Shown here piece after piece: positions 53,321-60,997 of a stretch of DNA of 64,000 nucleotides (the first letter of the stretch is position 1; the number at the start of each line of letters is the position of its first letter). This DNA is from an uncultured Erysipelotrichaceae bacterium. Lineage in GTDB: Bacteria; Bacillota_I; Bacilli_A; Erysipelotrichales; Erysipelotrichaceae. The notes under the pieces were generated by a model. It saw only the letters and a program-made list of their open reading frames with translations. It was not told where the DNA came from and did not search any database. A program made the translations under genes and the position numbers. The stretch lies in the NCBI GenBank assembly GCA_934725085.1, contig CAKVAL010000001.1, positions 127,241 through 191,240 of the forward strand. Direction: 5' to 3'.

Positions 53321-54583
53321 TTAAAAACCTTTATTGGCAACAACTTGATCCACTAAATCGTCATTGTTTCTAGTTTTAATAAACAATGAAATTAAAGAAT
53401 CAACACGATCATCTCTCATATAAGATACTAAGTCTCTATGGATGATGTTAGTAGCTTCTAGTTCTTTCTTGCTTAGTAATAGATCTTCTCTTCTAGTTCC
53501 TGATTTCATGATGTCGATGGCGGGGAATAGCCTTCTTTCTTGAAGTTTTCTTGATAAGACAAGTTCCATGTTACCAGTACCCTTGAATTCTTCGTAGATG
53601 ACATCGTCCATCTTACTACCTGTGTCTACAAGTGCTGTAGCTAGTATTGTAAGAGAGCCTTTTTCTTTAGTATTTCTAGCAGCTCCAAAGAATCTCTTTG
53701 GCATATATAGAGCGTTAGGATCTAGACCACCTGATAGAGTTTTACCAGATGAAGTTTCAGTTAGGTTGTATGCTCTTGATAGTCTTGTGATTGAGTCTAG
53801 TAGGATGAATACATCTTCTCCTACTTCAACTAATCTTTTGGCATGTTCAATAGTCATTTCAGAGACATATTTATGTCTTTGAGGTTGTTCATCAAATGTT
53901 GAGTAGAAGATTTCAACATTGTCACCTTTAATGATTTCTTTAATGTCTGTAACTTCTTCAGGTCTTTCATCAATTAATAGAATAATTAGATGAGCCTTAG
54001 GGCATGATCTAAGGATTGATAGGGCCATGTCTTTTAGGATAGTAGTTTTACCAGCCTTAGGAGGAGATACGATAAGTCCTCTTTGACCCTTACCAATAGG
54101 TGCCATTAAGTCAACTACTCTCATAGCTAGAGATTCGCCTTGTCTTTCTAGTTTTACTCTTTCATTTGGAAAAATAGGAGTAAGGTCTTCGAAGGCTACT
54201 CTATTTCTAATCATGTCAGTTGTTTGGTAGTTGATTTTGTCGATATATATTAATGAATAATATCTTTCGTTGTCTTTAGGATCTCTTTTCTTACCACTGA
54301 TGTAGTCACCTTGTCTTAGTCTGAATTTTTTGATGAAGGTTGGTGAGACATAAACGTTTTCTTCATCGTTTGAGAAGTTGTCGTTTCTTATAAAGCCAAA
54401 GCCATCTTCTAAGATAGTTAGGATTCCTTCTACTGGATATGTACTTTCTGTTTTCTTTTCTTCTTTTTCGGTTAGTTTAAAGATGATTTCATCTTTCTTT
54501 AAACCAGTGATGTCGATTTGTTTTTCTTTGGCGATTTCTTTAAGTTCGCTTACTTTTAGATTTGATAATTCTTCTTTATTCAT
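53321..54583 (-). CDS. rho: transcription termination factor Rho
   Basis: 420 residues from the ATG at 54583. The frame extends 21 codons upstream but has no ribosome site and would start beyond the promoter. The Rho N domain is at 1-40 (LSNLKVSELKEIAKEK), the cold-shock RNA-binding domain at 48-120 (GFGFIRNDN), Walker A SPPKAGKTT at 173-181 and the helicase core with ILLIDERPEEVTDI and LDSITRLSRAYN. It is a hexameric helicase that ends transcription at C-rich RNA. The ATG begins six bases after a TATAAT box on the minus strand, so the mRNA is predicted leaderless, which is unusual for a rho gene that is often autoregulated through a leader. Confidence 0.96.
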   Translation of the reverse strand: MNKEELSNLKVSELKEIAKEKQIDITGLKKDEIIFKLTEKEEKKTESTYPVEGILTILEDGFGFIRNDNFSNDEENVYVSPTFIKKFRLRQGDYISGKKRDPKDNERYYSLIYIDKINYQTTDMIRNRVAFEDLTPIFPNERVKLERQGESLAMRVVDLMAPIGKGQRGLIVSPPKAGKTTILKDMALSILRSCPKAHLIILLIDERPEEVTDIKEIIKGDNVEIFYSTFDEQPQRHKYVSEMTIEHAKRLVEVGEDVFILLDSITRLSRAYNLTETSSGKTLSGGLDPNALYMPKRFFGAARNTKEKGSLTILATALVDTGSKMDDVIYEEFKGTGNMELVLSRKLQERRLFPAIDIMKSGTRREDLLLSKKELEATNIIHRDLVSYMRDDRVDSLISLFIKTRNNDDLVDQVVANKGF

Positions 54584-54589
54584 GGCTAT

Positions 54590-54601
54590 ATTATATATAA
54601 T
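54590..54601. promoter_or_regulatory. 12-bp palindrome serving as back-to-back -10 boxes
   Basis: ATTATATATAAT at 54590-54601 is a perfect palindrome. Its right half, TATAAT (54596-54601), lies eight bases before the ATG at 54610. Its left half read on the minus strand is also TATAAT (54595-54590), six bases before the rho ATG at 54583. Neither gene has a ribosome site. Polymerases for the two directions would compete for the same DNA, so rho and the small operon should be mutually exclusive or balanced. Confidence 0.65.
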
Positions 54602-54609
54602 TATTAAAT

Positions 54610-54984
54610 ATGAATGAGAAAGAATTGCTGAAACTTGTAGCACCAATGTGGAAACAATATCTTAGATGTATTGTGGGGTGTTTTTGTGCTTTTTTAATGT
54701 TTAATCTTACATCGAAATTTCTAGTCTTTTTCTTCATGATTACGACTATTATTTCCTTTAGAAGTATGGTCGAAGTAACTATTTGGCAAAGAAAGATTAC
54801 AAGTGGAGACTATGAACTCGTTACTTGTAAGGTTGGTGGTAAGATGCTGGCTTTTACGATGGTTTATTATGATGAGGAACCAGGTATTGGCTTTGATTAT
54901 GTTGGTGGTTTAAAGTCAGGAGATATTGTAAAGGCAATTAAAGTTGTAGAGGATTATTTAATTATAGAGAAGGTGAATAAATGA
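54610..54984 (+). CDS. small membrane protein of unknown function, divergent from rho
   Basis: 124 residues. After KELLKLVAPMWKQYLR two close hydrophobic stretches (about 20-32 and 36-50) form a hairpin or two spans. The rest is a beta-rich cytoplasmic or external part with GGKMLAFTMVYYDEEPG and ending IEKVNK. No family recognised. No ribosome site; the ATG sits at the predicted transcription start. It overlaps the SDR gene by four bases (ATGA), so it leads a three-gene operon. Confidence 0.75.
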   Translation: MNEKELLKLVAPMWKQYLRCIVGCFCAFLMFNLTSKFLVFFFMITTIISFRSMVEVTIWQRKITSGDYELVTCKVGGKMLAFTMVYYDEEPGIGFDYVGGLKSGDIVKAIKVVEDYLIIEKVNK

Positions 54985-55763
54985 AAAGGGTAGTTGTGGT
55001 AACTGGTGCTAGTTCTGGTATTGGAAAGTGTACTTGTGAGTATTTAGTTGATAAAGATTTTATTGTCTATGGTTTGTCTAGAAGAAAGGTTGCCAGTACT
55101 TTTACGAGTATGAAGTGTGATGTGACTGATAGAGAAGCTTTTAAGAGTGTTATTGATGAAATCTATAAAAGAGAAGGAAGAATCGATGTGCTTGTTAATA
55201 ATGCAGGCATGGGTATTTCAGGGGCTGTTGAGTATATTGATAATAATAAGACTGATATGTTGTTTGATGTGAATACCTTGGCTAGTTTTAATACCTGTCA
55301 GATATGTATTCCTTATTTAAGAGAAACAAAGGGTTATATTGTCAATATTTCATCTATTGCATCTGTTGTGCCTATTCCTTATCAAACAGCATATTCTGCA
55401 AGTAAGGCAGCTGTTAATTTGTTTTCTGAGAGTTTGAGATTAGAGCTTAAGGATAGTGGCATTAAAGTTACAGCTATTATGCCAGGAGATACAAAGACCG
55501 GTTTTACAAGTGCTAGGGTTAAGGAAGATAGTCATAATAATTATGGTGATAAGTTGACTAAGTCGGTTGCTAGGATGGAACATGATGAACAAAATGGTAA
55601 GAGTCCTATAACGGTTGCTAAGGAGATTGAAAGAGTAATTAATAAGAAGAATCCTAAGGCCTTGGTATCTGTTGGTTTTGAGTATAAATGTGCTTATATG
55701 TTGACTAAGATTTTACCTAAGAGATTGTTCTTATTTATAGTTGATAGGATATATAACAGTTAA
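54981..55763 (+). CDS. short-chain dehydrogenase/reductase
   Basis: 260 residues. TGASSGIG at 8-15 is the nucleotide-binding motif, NNAG at 73-76, Ser124/125 in NISSIAS, and the catalytic Tyr138 and Lys142 in YSASKAA. GLSRRK after the second strand suggests a basic residue for NADP. It oxidises or reduces an alcohol or ketone in the cytoplasm. The C-terminal region with a hydrophobic stretch (YMLTKILPKRLFLFIVDRIY) resembles YqjQ-type SDRs. Substrate unknown. ATGA overlap with the preceding gene. Confidence 0.9.
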   Translation: MKRVVVVTGASSGIGKCTCEYLVDKDFIVYGLSRRKVASTFTSMKCDVTDREAFKSVIDEIYKREGRIDVLVNNAGMGISGAVEYIDNNKTDMLFDVNTLASFNTCQICIPYLRETKGYIVNISSIASVVPIPYQTAYSASKAAVNLFSESLRLELKDSGIKVTAIMPGDTKTGFTSARVKEDSHNNYGDKLTKSVARMEHDEQNGKSPITVAKEIERVINKKNPKALVSVGFEYKCAYMLTKILPKRLFLFIVDRIYNS

Positions 55764-55778
55764 GTAAAGGAGAAGTGT

Positions 55779-56126
55779 ATGTGGGAAGATAAGACAGATT
55801 ATTTTACAGAAAAGGAAAGACATTATAAGGATACATATCTAGAGATATCTGAGGTTCTTGATAATACGATAGAGGCGAGTTTGTTTTCGTCTGAAGTAGG
55901 TGATTATGAAATCTATGTTTGTTACGGGAAAATGGTTGGAATTGTTTATGCAAATGCTGATGAAGCAGAATCTTTGCGTCAACAGATGAAGAAAGATTTA
56001 GAGGAAGAATATAAGAAGAGTAAAGAAGAACCTTCTGGCGATTTTATTAATTATTTTGGGAATAAATATCGTCTTGATTTGCCAACTGATTTATTCTTTG
56101 ATATGGGAGACTTCTTTCCGTTTTAA
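55779..56126 (+). CDS. small acidic protein of unknown function
   Basis: 115 residues with no membrane segment. It has a Trp-Glu-Asp opening, a mixed alpha/beta centre (SLFSSEVGDYEIYVCYGKMVGIVY) and a charged helix (EAESLRQQMKKDLEEEYKKS). No family recognised. GGAG at 55769-55772 precedes the ATG. It is the third and last gene of the operon divergent from rho, followed by a terminator. Confidence 0.8.
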   Translation: MWEDKTDYFTEKERHYKDTYLEISEVLDNTIEASLFSSEVGDYEIYVCYGKMVGIVYANADEAESLRQQMKKDLEEEYKKSKEEPSGDFINYFGNKYRLDLPTDLFFDMGDFFPF

Positions 56127-56131
56127 GTATT

Positions 56132-56160
56132 GGGCTGCATAGTGCTGTGTAGTCTTTTGT
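56132..56160 (+). terminator. intrinsic terminator after the SDR operon
   Basis: GGCTGCA (56133-56139) pairs with TGTAGTC (56148-56154) with two G-U pairs, followed by TTTTGTTT. Loop eight bases. Confidence 0.7.
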
Positions 56161-56214
56161 TTATTGACGAGGAAATCAAATTAGTTATAAATTTAACAAA
56201 TTTATAAAAAAATA

Positions 56215-56244
56215 TGTAAGCGCTTTATGAAATAGTGGTAGAAT
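56215..56244 (+). promoter_or_regulatory. cre/LacI-family operator overlapping the maltodextrin operon promoter
   Basis: TGTAAGCGCTTTAT at 56215-56228 matches the catabolite operator consensus TGWAARCGYTTWCA at 12 of 14 positions, with the palindromic core AAGCGCTT. TAGAAT at 56239-56244 with TG three bases before it is an extended -10 for the binding-protein gene. The operator covers the -35 region and spacer, so binding by CcpA or a MalR-type repressor would block the promoter. The start codon is 49 bases downstream of the -10, giving a normal leader with AAAAGGAG. Confidence 0.65.
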
Positions 56245-56293
56245 TAATTCAGATGAATTTCATCCATCGAGATAATGAAAAGGAGACATGATG

Positions 56294-57577
56294 ATGAAAA
56301 AACTTTTTGCGGTATTACTTGCAGTGTTAATGTGCTTCACATTAGTTGCATGTAATAAGGATTCTGGTACTACAGAAGGTGGCGATACACCTGCTGGTGG
56401 CAAAGTATTCTATCTTAACTTCAAGCCTGAGTCAGATGCGGCTTGGCAAGAATTAGCTAAGAAGTATACTGAAGAAACTGGTGTTGAAGTAAAGGTTGTT
56501 ACTGCTGCTAGTGGTAACTATGATGTAAGCTTACAAAATGAATTAGGTAAGGCTACACCTGAACTTACAATGTTCCAAATGACTAATGATGGTGCTGTTG
56601 CTACTTATGGTGACTACGCTATGGATTTAGCTGGTACTGATGTTTACAACGAAATGACTACTCATGATTTTGATTTAGTTAAAGACGGTAAGACATTAGG
56701 TATTGGTTATTGCTACGAATGTTTCGGTATTATAGTGAACAAGGCTTTATTAGCTAAGGCTGGTCATGATATTTCTGAAATCACTAACTTTGAAACTTTA
56801 AAGGCTGTTGCTGAAGATATTCATGCTAGAGCTGCTGAATTAGGTTTCGATGCATTCACTAATGCTGGTTTAGCTGATTCTTCTTCTTGGAGATTCACTG
56901 GTCACTTAATTACTCTTCCATTACACTATGAAGGTATTACTTCTAAGACTGAAATCAAGGGTACTTACTTAGATGAATATAAGAATATTTGGGATTTATA
57001 TCTAAATAATTCTGCTACTGATCCAGTTGCTAATAATGAAGCTGGTGATGGTGCTGAAGCTGAATTTGGTGAAGGTAAGGCTGTATTCTATCAAAATGGT
57101 TCTTGGGAATATTCTGCTTTAACTGGTAACTACGGTATGAATGCTGATGATCTTCAAATGATTCCAATTTACTGTGGTCATGAAGGCGAAGAAAATGCTG
57201 CATTATGTTCTGGTACTGAAGCTCACTGGGCTGTAAGTAACTTAGCTAGTGAAGCTGATCAAAAGGCTACTTTAGATTTCATGAAGTGGGTTGTAACTTC
57301 TGATGAAGGTACTACTATGATGGCTAAAGAATTTGGTCCTATTCCTTTCAAGAATGCTAAGGAACCTGAAAACGTATTCTTCGCTCAAGCTAATGAATTA
57401 TTAGCTGAAGGTAAGTACAACGTTAGCTGGGCATTCAACTACACACCTGCAGTTGATGATTTCCGTGCTGGTCTTGTAAGTGCTTTAAAACAATATGCTG
57501 TTGATGGAAACTGGGAACCAGTTAAGACTGCATTTGTTGACGGTTGGAATAACTTATTAGCTCAAGAAGCTGAATAA
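56294..57577 (+). CDS. maltodextrin-type ABC transporter substrate-binding lipoprotein
   Basis: Three in-frame ATG codons (56288, 56291, 56294) follow AGGAG at 56281-56285. The third has the best eight-base spacing and gives 427 residues. MKKLFAVLLAVLMCFTLVAC is a lipoprotein signal with Cys20. The mature protein is a family 1 extracellular solute-binding protein (FKPESDAAWQELAKKYTEET, PELTMFQMT, FGEGKAVFYQNGSWEYS). The next genes encode two permeases, MalQ and an MsmX-type ATPase, so maltodextrin or a similar alpha-glucan is the likely substrate. Confidence 0.82.
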   Translation: MKKLFAVLLAVLMCFTLVACNKDSGTTEGGDTPAGGKVFYLNFKPESDAAWQELAKKYTEETGVEVKVVTAASGNYDVSLQNELGKATPELTMFQMTNDGAVATYGDYAMDLAGTDVYNEMTTHDFDLVKDGKTLGIGYCYECFGIIVNKALLAKAGHDISEITNFETLKAVAEDIHARAAELGFDAFTNAGLADSSSWRFTGHLITLPLHYEGITSKTEIKGTYLDEYKNIWDLYLNNSATDPVANNEAGDGAEAEFGEGKAVFYQNGSWEYSALTGNYGMNADDLQMIPIYCGHEGEENAALCSGTEAHWAVSNLASEADQKATLDFMKWVVTSDEGTTMMAKEFGPIPFKNAKEPENVFFAQANELLAEGKYNVSWAFNYTPAVDDFRAGLVSALKQYAVDGNWEPVKTAFVDGWNNLLAQEAE

Positions 57578-57599
57578 TCTATAATAAGCTGATTTTAAA

Positions 57600-57627
57600 A
57601 AAGGGGGACAATCCTTTGTCCCTCTTT
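57600..57627 (+). terminator. attenuator hairpin after the binding-protein gene
   Basis: AAAGGGGGACAA (57600-57611), loop TCCT, TTGTCCCTCTTT (57616-57627) pair over 12 positions with one G-U, then CTTCTATTATTTT. A strong stem after a binding-protein gene is a common way to make more binding protein than permease, by partial termination or by shielding the 3' end. Confidence 0.8.
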
Positions 57628-57641
57628 CTTCTATTATTTTG

Positions 57642-57671
57642 TTTTAAATAATCTTCTTTGATTATTTAAAA
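57642..57671 (+). promoter_or_regulatory. second hairpin before the permease genes
   Basis: TTTTAAATAATC (57642-57653), loop TTCTTT, GATTATTTAAAA (57660-57671): perfect 12-base inverted repeat, all AT except one pair. It ends 25 bases before the ATG at 57697. With a purine-rich stretch after it, it may help expose the ribosome site (AGAGGGGA), or be an RNA-processing site. Its role is not clear. Confidence 0.6.
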
Positions 57672-57696
57672 GAGGATAAAAGAGGGGACGATTCTT

Positions 57697-58653
57697 ATGA
57701 AAAAGAAAAAGAAGTATGTGAAAAGAGATCCGAATGCTCTTAGTAGCGATCTAATCGTCAATCCAATCAAACGTAAGGTTTGGCTTTTTTTAATTCCAAC
57801 CTTTGTTTGTTTTGTGATTGGATTTGTTTGGCCTTTTGCCAGTGGTGTTTACTTGTCTTTTTGTCAATTTAGACTTATTAGAGAAGCTTTATTTATTCCA
57901 CTAGATAAGGTTAAGGATGTGTGGACTGGTTTTTCTAACTATGCTAGAGCTTTCGCTGATCCATCATTTAAACAAGCATTTATTTATACTGCAAAGTATG
58001 CGGTAGTAAGTGTTGTTGTGATTAATGTATTGTCATTCTTCTTAGGCTATTTGTTAACTTTAAAGATTAAGGGAAGTAATATCTTTAGAGCTACATTCTT
58101 TATGCCTAACTTGATTGGTGGTATCGTACTAAGTTATATCTGGCAATTAATTTTCAATGGTGTTTTGATTAGATATAACACTTACTTAACAGCTAATGCT
58201 AAGTTTGGTTTCTGGGGCTTAGTAATCCTTATGGCTTGGCAACAAATTGGTTATATGATGATTATTTATATTGCGGGTTTCCAATCTGTTTCTGAGGATA
58301 TCCTAGAGGCTGCTAAGATTGATGGTGCTAATAAGTGGCAATCATTGTTTAAGGTTATTGTGCCTAATATGATGACTACTATTTCTATTTGTATGTTCTT
58401 GTCTTTAACAAATTCATTCAAGTTGTTCGATCAAAACTTGGCTTTGACAGGTGGTGCTCCGGTTGTTACTACTCCTGCTGGTCAAATTAAGATGACTGAA
58501 ATGTTGGCTCTAAATATTTCTAATTCGTTCGGTAAGATTAATACTTGGGCTAAGGGTACAGCACAAGCGAAGGCTGTTATCTTCTTTATCTTGGTTGCAG
58601 CTATTTCTTTATTACAATTAAAATTCACTAGAAGTAAGGAGGTTCAACAATGA
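57697..58653 (+). CDS. maltodextrin-type ABC permease (MalF-like)
   Basis: 318 residues with six membrane segments. The basic N-terminal tail (KKKKKYVKRDPNALSSD) is cytoplasmic. The EAA loop reads DILEAAKIDGANKWQSLFKV near residues 204-223, where the ATPase docks. It pairs with the next gene product to form the channel. GGGGA ribosome site at 57685-57689. AGGAGG just before its stop serves the downstream gene, which overlaps by four bases. Confidence 0.88.
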   Translation: MKKKKKYVKRDPNALSSDLIVNPIKRKVWLFLIPTFVCFVIGFVWPFASGVYLSFCQFRLIREALFIPLDKVKDVWTGFSNYARAFADPSFKQAFIYTAKYAVVSVVVINVLSFFLGYLLTLKIKGSNIFRATFFMPNLIGGIVLSYIWQLIFNGVLIRYNTYLTANAKFGFWGLVILMAWQQIGYMMIIYIAGFQSVSEDILEAAKIDGANKWQSLFKVIVPNMMTTISICMFLSLTNSFKLFDQNLALTGGAPVVTTPAGQIKMTEMLALNISNSFGKINTWAKGTAQAKAVIFFILVAAISLLQLKFTRSKEVQQ

Positions 58654-59513
58654 TGAAAAAGGAATCTTCATTGAAAAGAGAAAAAGCGAAGGCTTGGGTT
58701 ATTACTATTGTCTTAACTTTAACTAGTTTGGCTTGGGTAATGCCTATTGTCATTGTATTGATAAACTCTTTTAAGACAAAGGGTGCTATTGCCCTTGAGA
58801 CATTTAAGTTACCAACAAATGAGAATTATGTTGGTTTTGCCAACTACATTACTGGTATGACTAGTGGTAACTATAGTTTCTGGGACTGTGTTAAATATTC
58901 ATTAATTATTACTGTATTATCAGTTGCCTTGATTCTAATTTGTACATCAATGGCAGCTTGGTATATTTCTAGAGTTAATTCTAGATTTGCGAAGTTTGTA
59001 TATGCACTATGTACTTTCTCAATGATTGTACCTTTCCAAATGGTACAGTTCACATTGTCAAATACTGCTACTATGTTGCATCTAAACACTCCATTCACTA
59101 TTCCGGTTGTTTATTTAGGATTTGGTGCTGGTTTGGCTATCTTCATGTTTACGGGTTTTGTTAAGCAAATTCCACTTGAAATTGAAGAGGCTGCTGTAAT
59201 GGATGGTTGTACTCCTGTTAAGACTTTCTTTAAGGTTGTGCTTCCAATGTTGTCACCATCATTAATTTCTGTTGGTATTTTGGAAGCTATGTGGGTATGG
59301 AATGACTACTTGTTACCATATCTTGTACTTGATATTAACAAGTATCGTACTATTCCAATTCATATCCAATACTTAAGAGGTTCATATGGTCAAGTAGATA
59401 TGGGCGCTAGTATGGCTCTAATTATTTTAGCTCTACTTCCTGTTGTGCTTATTTACTTGTTCTGTCAAAAGTATATTATTAAGGGAGTTGCAGCTGGTGC
59501 TGTTAAGGGATAA
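58650..59513 (+). CDS. maltodextrin-type ABC permease (MalG-like)
   Basis: 287 residues with six membrane segments. The EAA loop EIEEAAVMDGCTPVKTFFKVV near 176-196 contacts the ATPase. FIMVPFQMVQF-like SMIVPFQMVQFTL and the C-terminal AGAVKG are typical of the MalG/LacG group. AAGGAGG lies seven bases before the first ATG (58650). It overlaps the previous stop (ATGATGA) and ends three bases before malQ, so all five transport and metabolism genes form one operon. Confidence 0.9.
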   Translation: MMKKESSLKREKAKAWVITIVLTLTSLAWVMPIVIVLINSFKTKGAIALETFKLPTNENYVGFANYITGMTSGNYSFWDCVKYSLIITVLSVALILICTSMAAWYISRVNSRFAKFVYALCTFSMIVPFQMVQFTLSNTATMLHLNTPFTIPVVYLGFGAGLAIFMFTGFVKQIPLEIEEAAVMDGCTPVKTFFKVVLPMLSPSLISVGILEAMWVWNDYLLPYLVLDINKYRTIPIHIQYLRGSYGQVDMGASMALIILALLPVVLIYLFCQKYIIKGVAAGAVKG

Positions 59514-59516
59514 TTT

Positions 59517-60995
59517 ATGGATAGAAAATCTGGCGTATTGATGCATATTTCTTCCTTGCCATCTAAGTATGGTATTGGAAGTTTTGGTGATGAGGCTTAT
59601 AAGTTTGTTGATTTCTTGAGTGAGGCTCATCAAACTTATTGGCAAATCTTGCCTTTATCTCAAACTGGTTATGGAGATTCTCCTTATCAATCAGTATCGG
59701 CTTTTGCAGGTAATCCTTATTTCATTGATTTGGAATATTTGGAGAAAGAAGGTTTATTAAAGAAAGAAGATTATGTTGATGTTGACTGGGAATTTAATGG
59801 TCGTATCAACTATGGTGCTTTATATAATAAGCGTTATCCAATTTTAAGACTTGCGTGCAAGCGTTTTATTGAAAAAGGTGAATTTGAGGATTTCGAGAAG
59901 TTTGAGAAAGGGAATGAGTGGTTGGAAGATTATGCACTCTTTCAAACTATTAAAGAGAAGTTAAATTATGCATCTTTGATTGATTGGCCAAAGGAATATA
60001 AGGAAAAGGATCCTGAAGCTATTTCTTCTTTAAAGAAGGAATATGAGGATACATATGATTTCTGGCGTGTGGTTCAATATTTGTTTACTAAACAATGGTT
60101 TGAATTAAAGGAATATGCAAATTCTAAGGGAATTAAGATTATTGGCGACTGTCCATTATATGTATCAAGTGATTCATGTGATGTGTTCTCTGATCCTTCA
60201 TTGTTCTTGGTTGACGAGGAGTTAGTTCCTAAGAAGGTTGCAGGTTGTCCACCAGATGGTTTTGCGGCTGATGGTCAATTATGGGGTAATCCTATTTATG
60301 ATTGGGATCATCATCTAGATACTGATTATGCTTGGTGGATAAAGAGATTAAAACACTTATGTAGTATTTATGACTATGTAAGAATAGATCATTTTAGAGG
60401 CTTAAGTGCTTACTATACTATCGATTATGGTGCTACTACCGCTAAGGATGGTAAGTGGGTAAGAGGCCCTGGTAAGGCTTTGGTTAAGGCTATAAGAGAA
60501 CATGTTGGTTCTAATATTATTGCGGAAGACTTGGGCTATATGGATGATGATGTTAAAGACTTACTTGCATATAGCACTTATCCTGGTATGGGTGTCTTAG
60601 AGTTTGGCTTTGATAGTCGTGATAGTAATGGAAATGATAATATTCCTTATAATCTAAAGAAGAATCAAATTGCTTATGTAGGTACTCATGATAATCAAAC
60701 TGTTATGGGTTGGACTAAGGAATTATCACCTGAAGCTTCAGATTTCTGTAAAGAATATATTGGCTATAGAGAGGGTGATGACTTCAATTGGGTAATGATT
60801 AGACAATTGATGGCTACTGTATGTGATACAGCTATTGTGCAGGCTCAAGATTTATTAGGTCTTGATGAGAATGCAAGAATGAATGCACCTAGTACAGTTG
60901 GAAGAAACTGGCAATGGATGGCGGAAGATGGTTGTTTCACAGATGATATTAAAGAGCGTTTGAAAGAATTAACGCATGTATATGGAAGGGCATAA
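59517..60995 (+). CDS. malQ: 4-alpha-glucanotransferase (amylomaltase)
   Basis: 492 residues, the usual GH77 length. RKSGVLMHISSLPSKYGIGS, YWQILPLSQTGYGDSPYQS, nucleophile Asp291 in VRIDHFRG, acid-base Glu337 in IIAEDLG and VGTHDNQT near 380 are the family blocks. It rearranges alpha-1,4-glucans, releasing glucose and longer chains that a phosphorylase or alpha-glucosidase can use. It acts in the cytoplasm after uptake by the ABC transporter in the same operon. Confidence 0.96.
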   Translation: MDRKSGVLMHISSLPSKYGIGSFGDEAYKFVDFLSEAHQTYWQILPLSQTGYGDSPYQSVSAFAGNPYFIDLEYLEKEGLLKKEDYVDVDWEFNGRINYGALYNKRYPILRLACKRFIEKGEFEDFEKFEKGNEWLEDYALFQTIKEKLNYASLIDWPKEYKEKDPEAISSLKKEYEDTYDFWRVVQYLFTKQWFELKEYANSKGIKIIGDCPLYVSSDSCDVFSDPSLFLVDEELVPKKVAGCPPDGFAADGQLWGNPIYDWDHHLDTDYAWWIKRLKHLCSIYDYVRIDHFRGLSAYYTIDYGATTAKDGKWVRGPGKALVKAIREHVGSNIIAEDLGYMDDDVKDLLAYSTYPGMGVLEFGFDSRDSNGNDNIPYNLKKNQIAYVGTHDNQTVMGWTKELSPEASDFCKEYIGYREGDDFNWVMIRQLMATVCDTAIVQAQDLLGLDENARMNAPSTVGRNWQWMAEDGCFTDDIKERLKELTHVYGRA

Positions 60996-60997
60996 TT

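Noticed and set aside
53321..54646. Longer Rho with 21 extra N-terminal residues
   Set aside because: No ribosome site, hydrophobic sequence unlike Rho N-termini, and it would start beyond the promoter. The ATG at 54583 gives a normal Rho.
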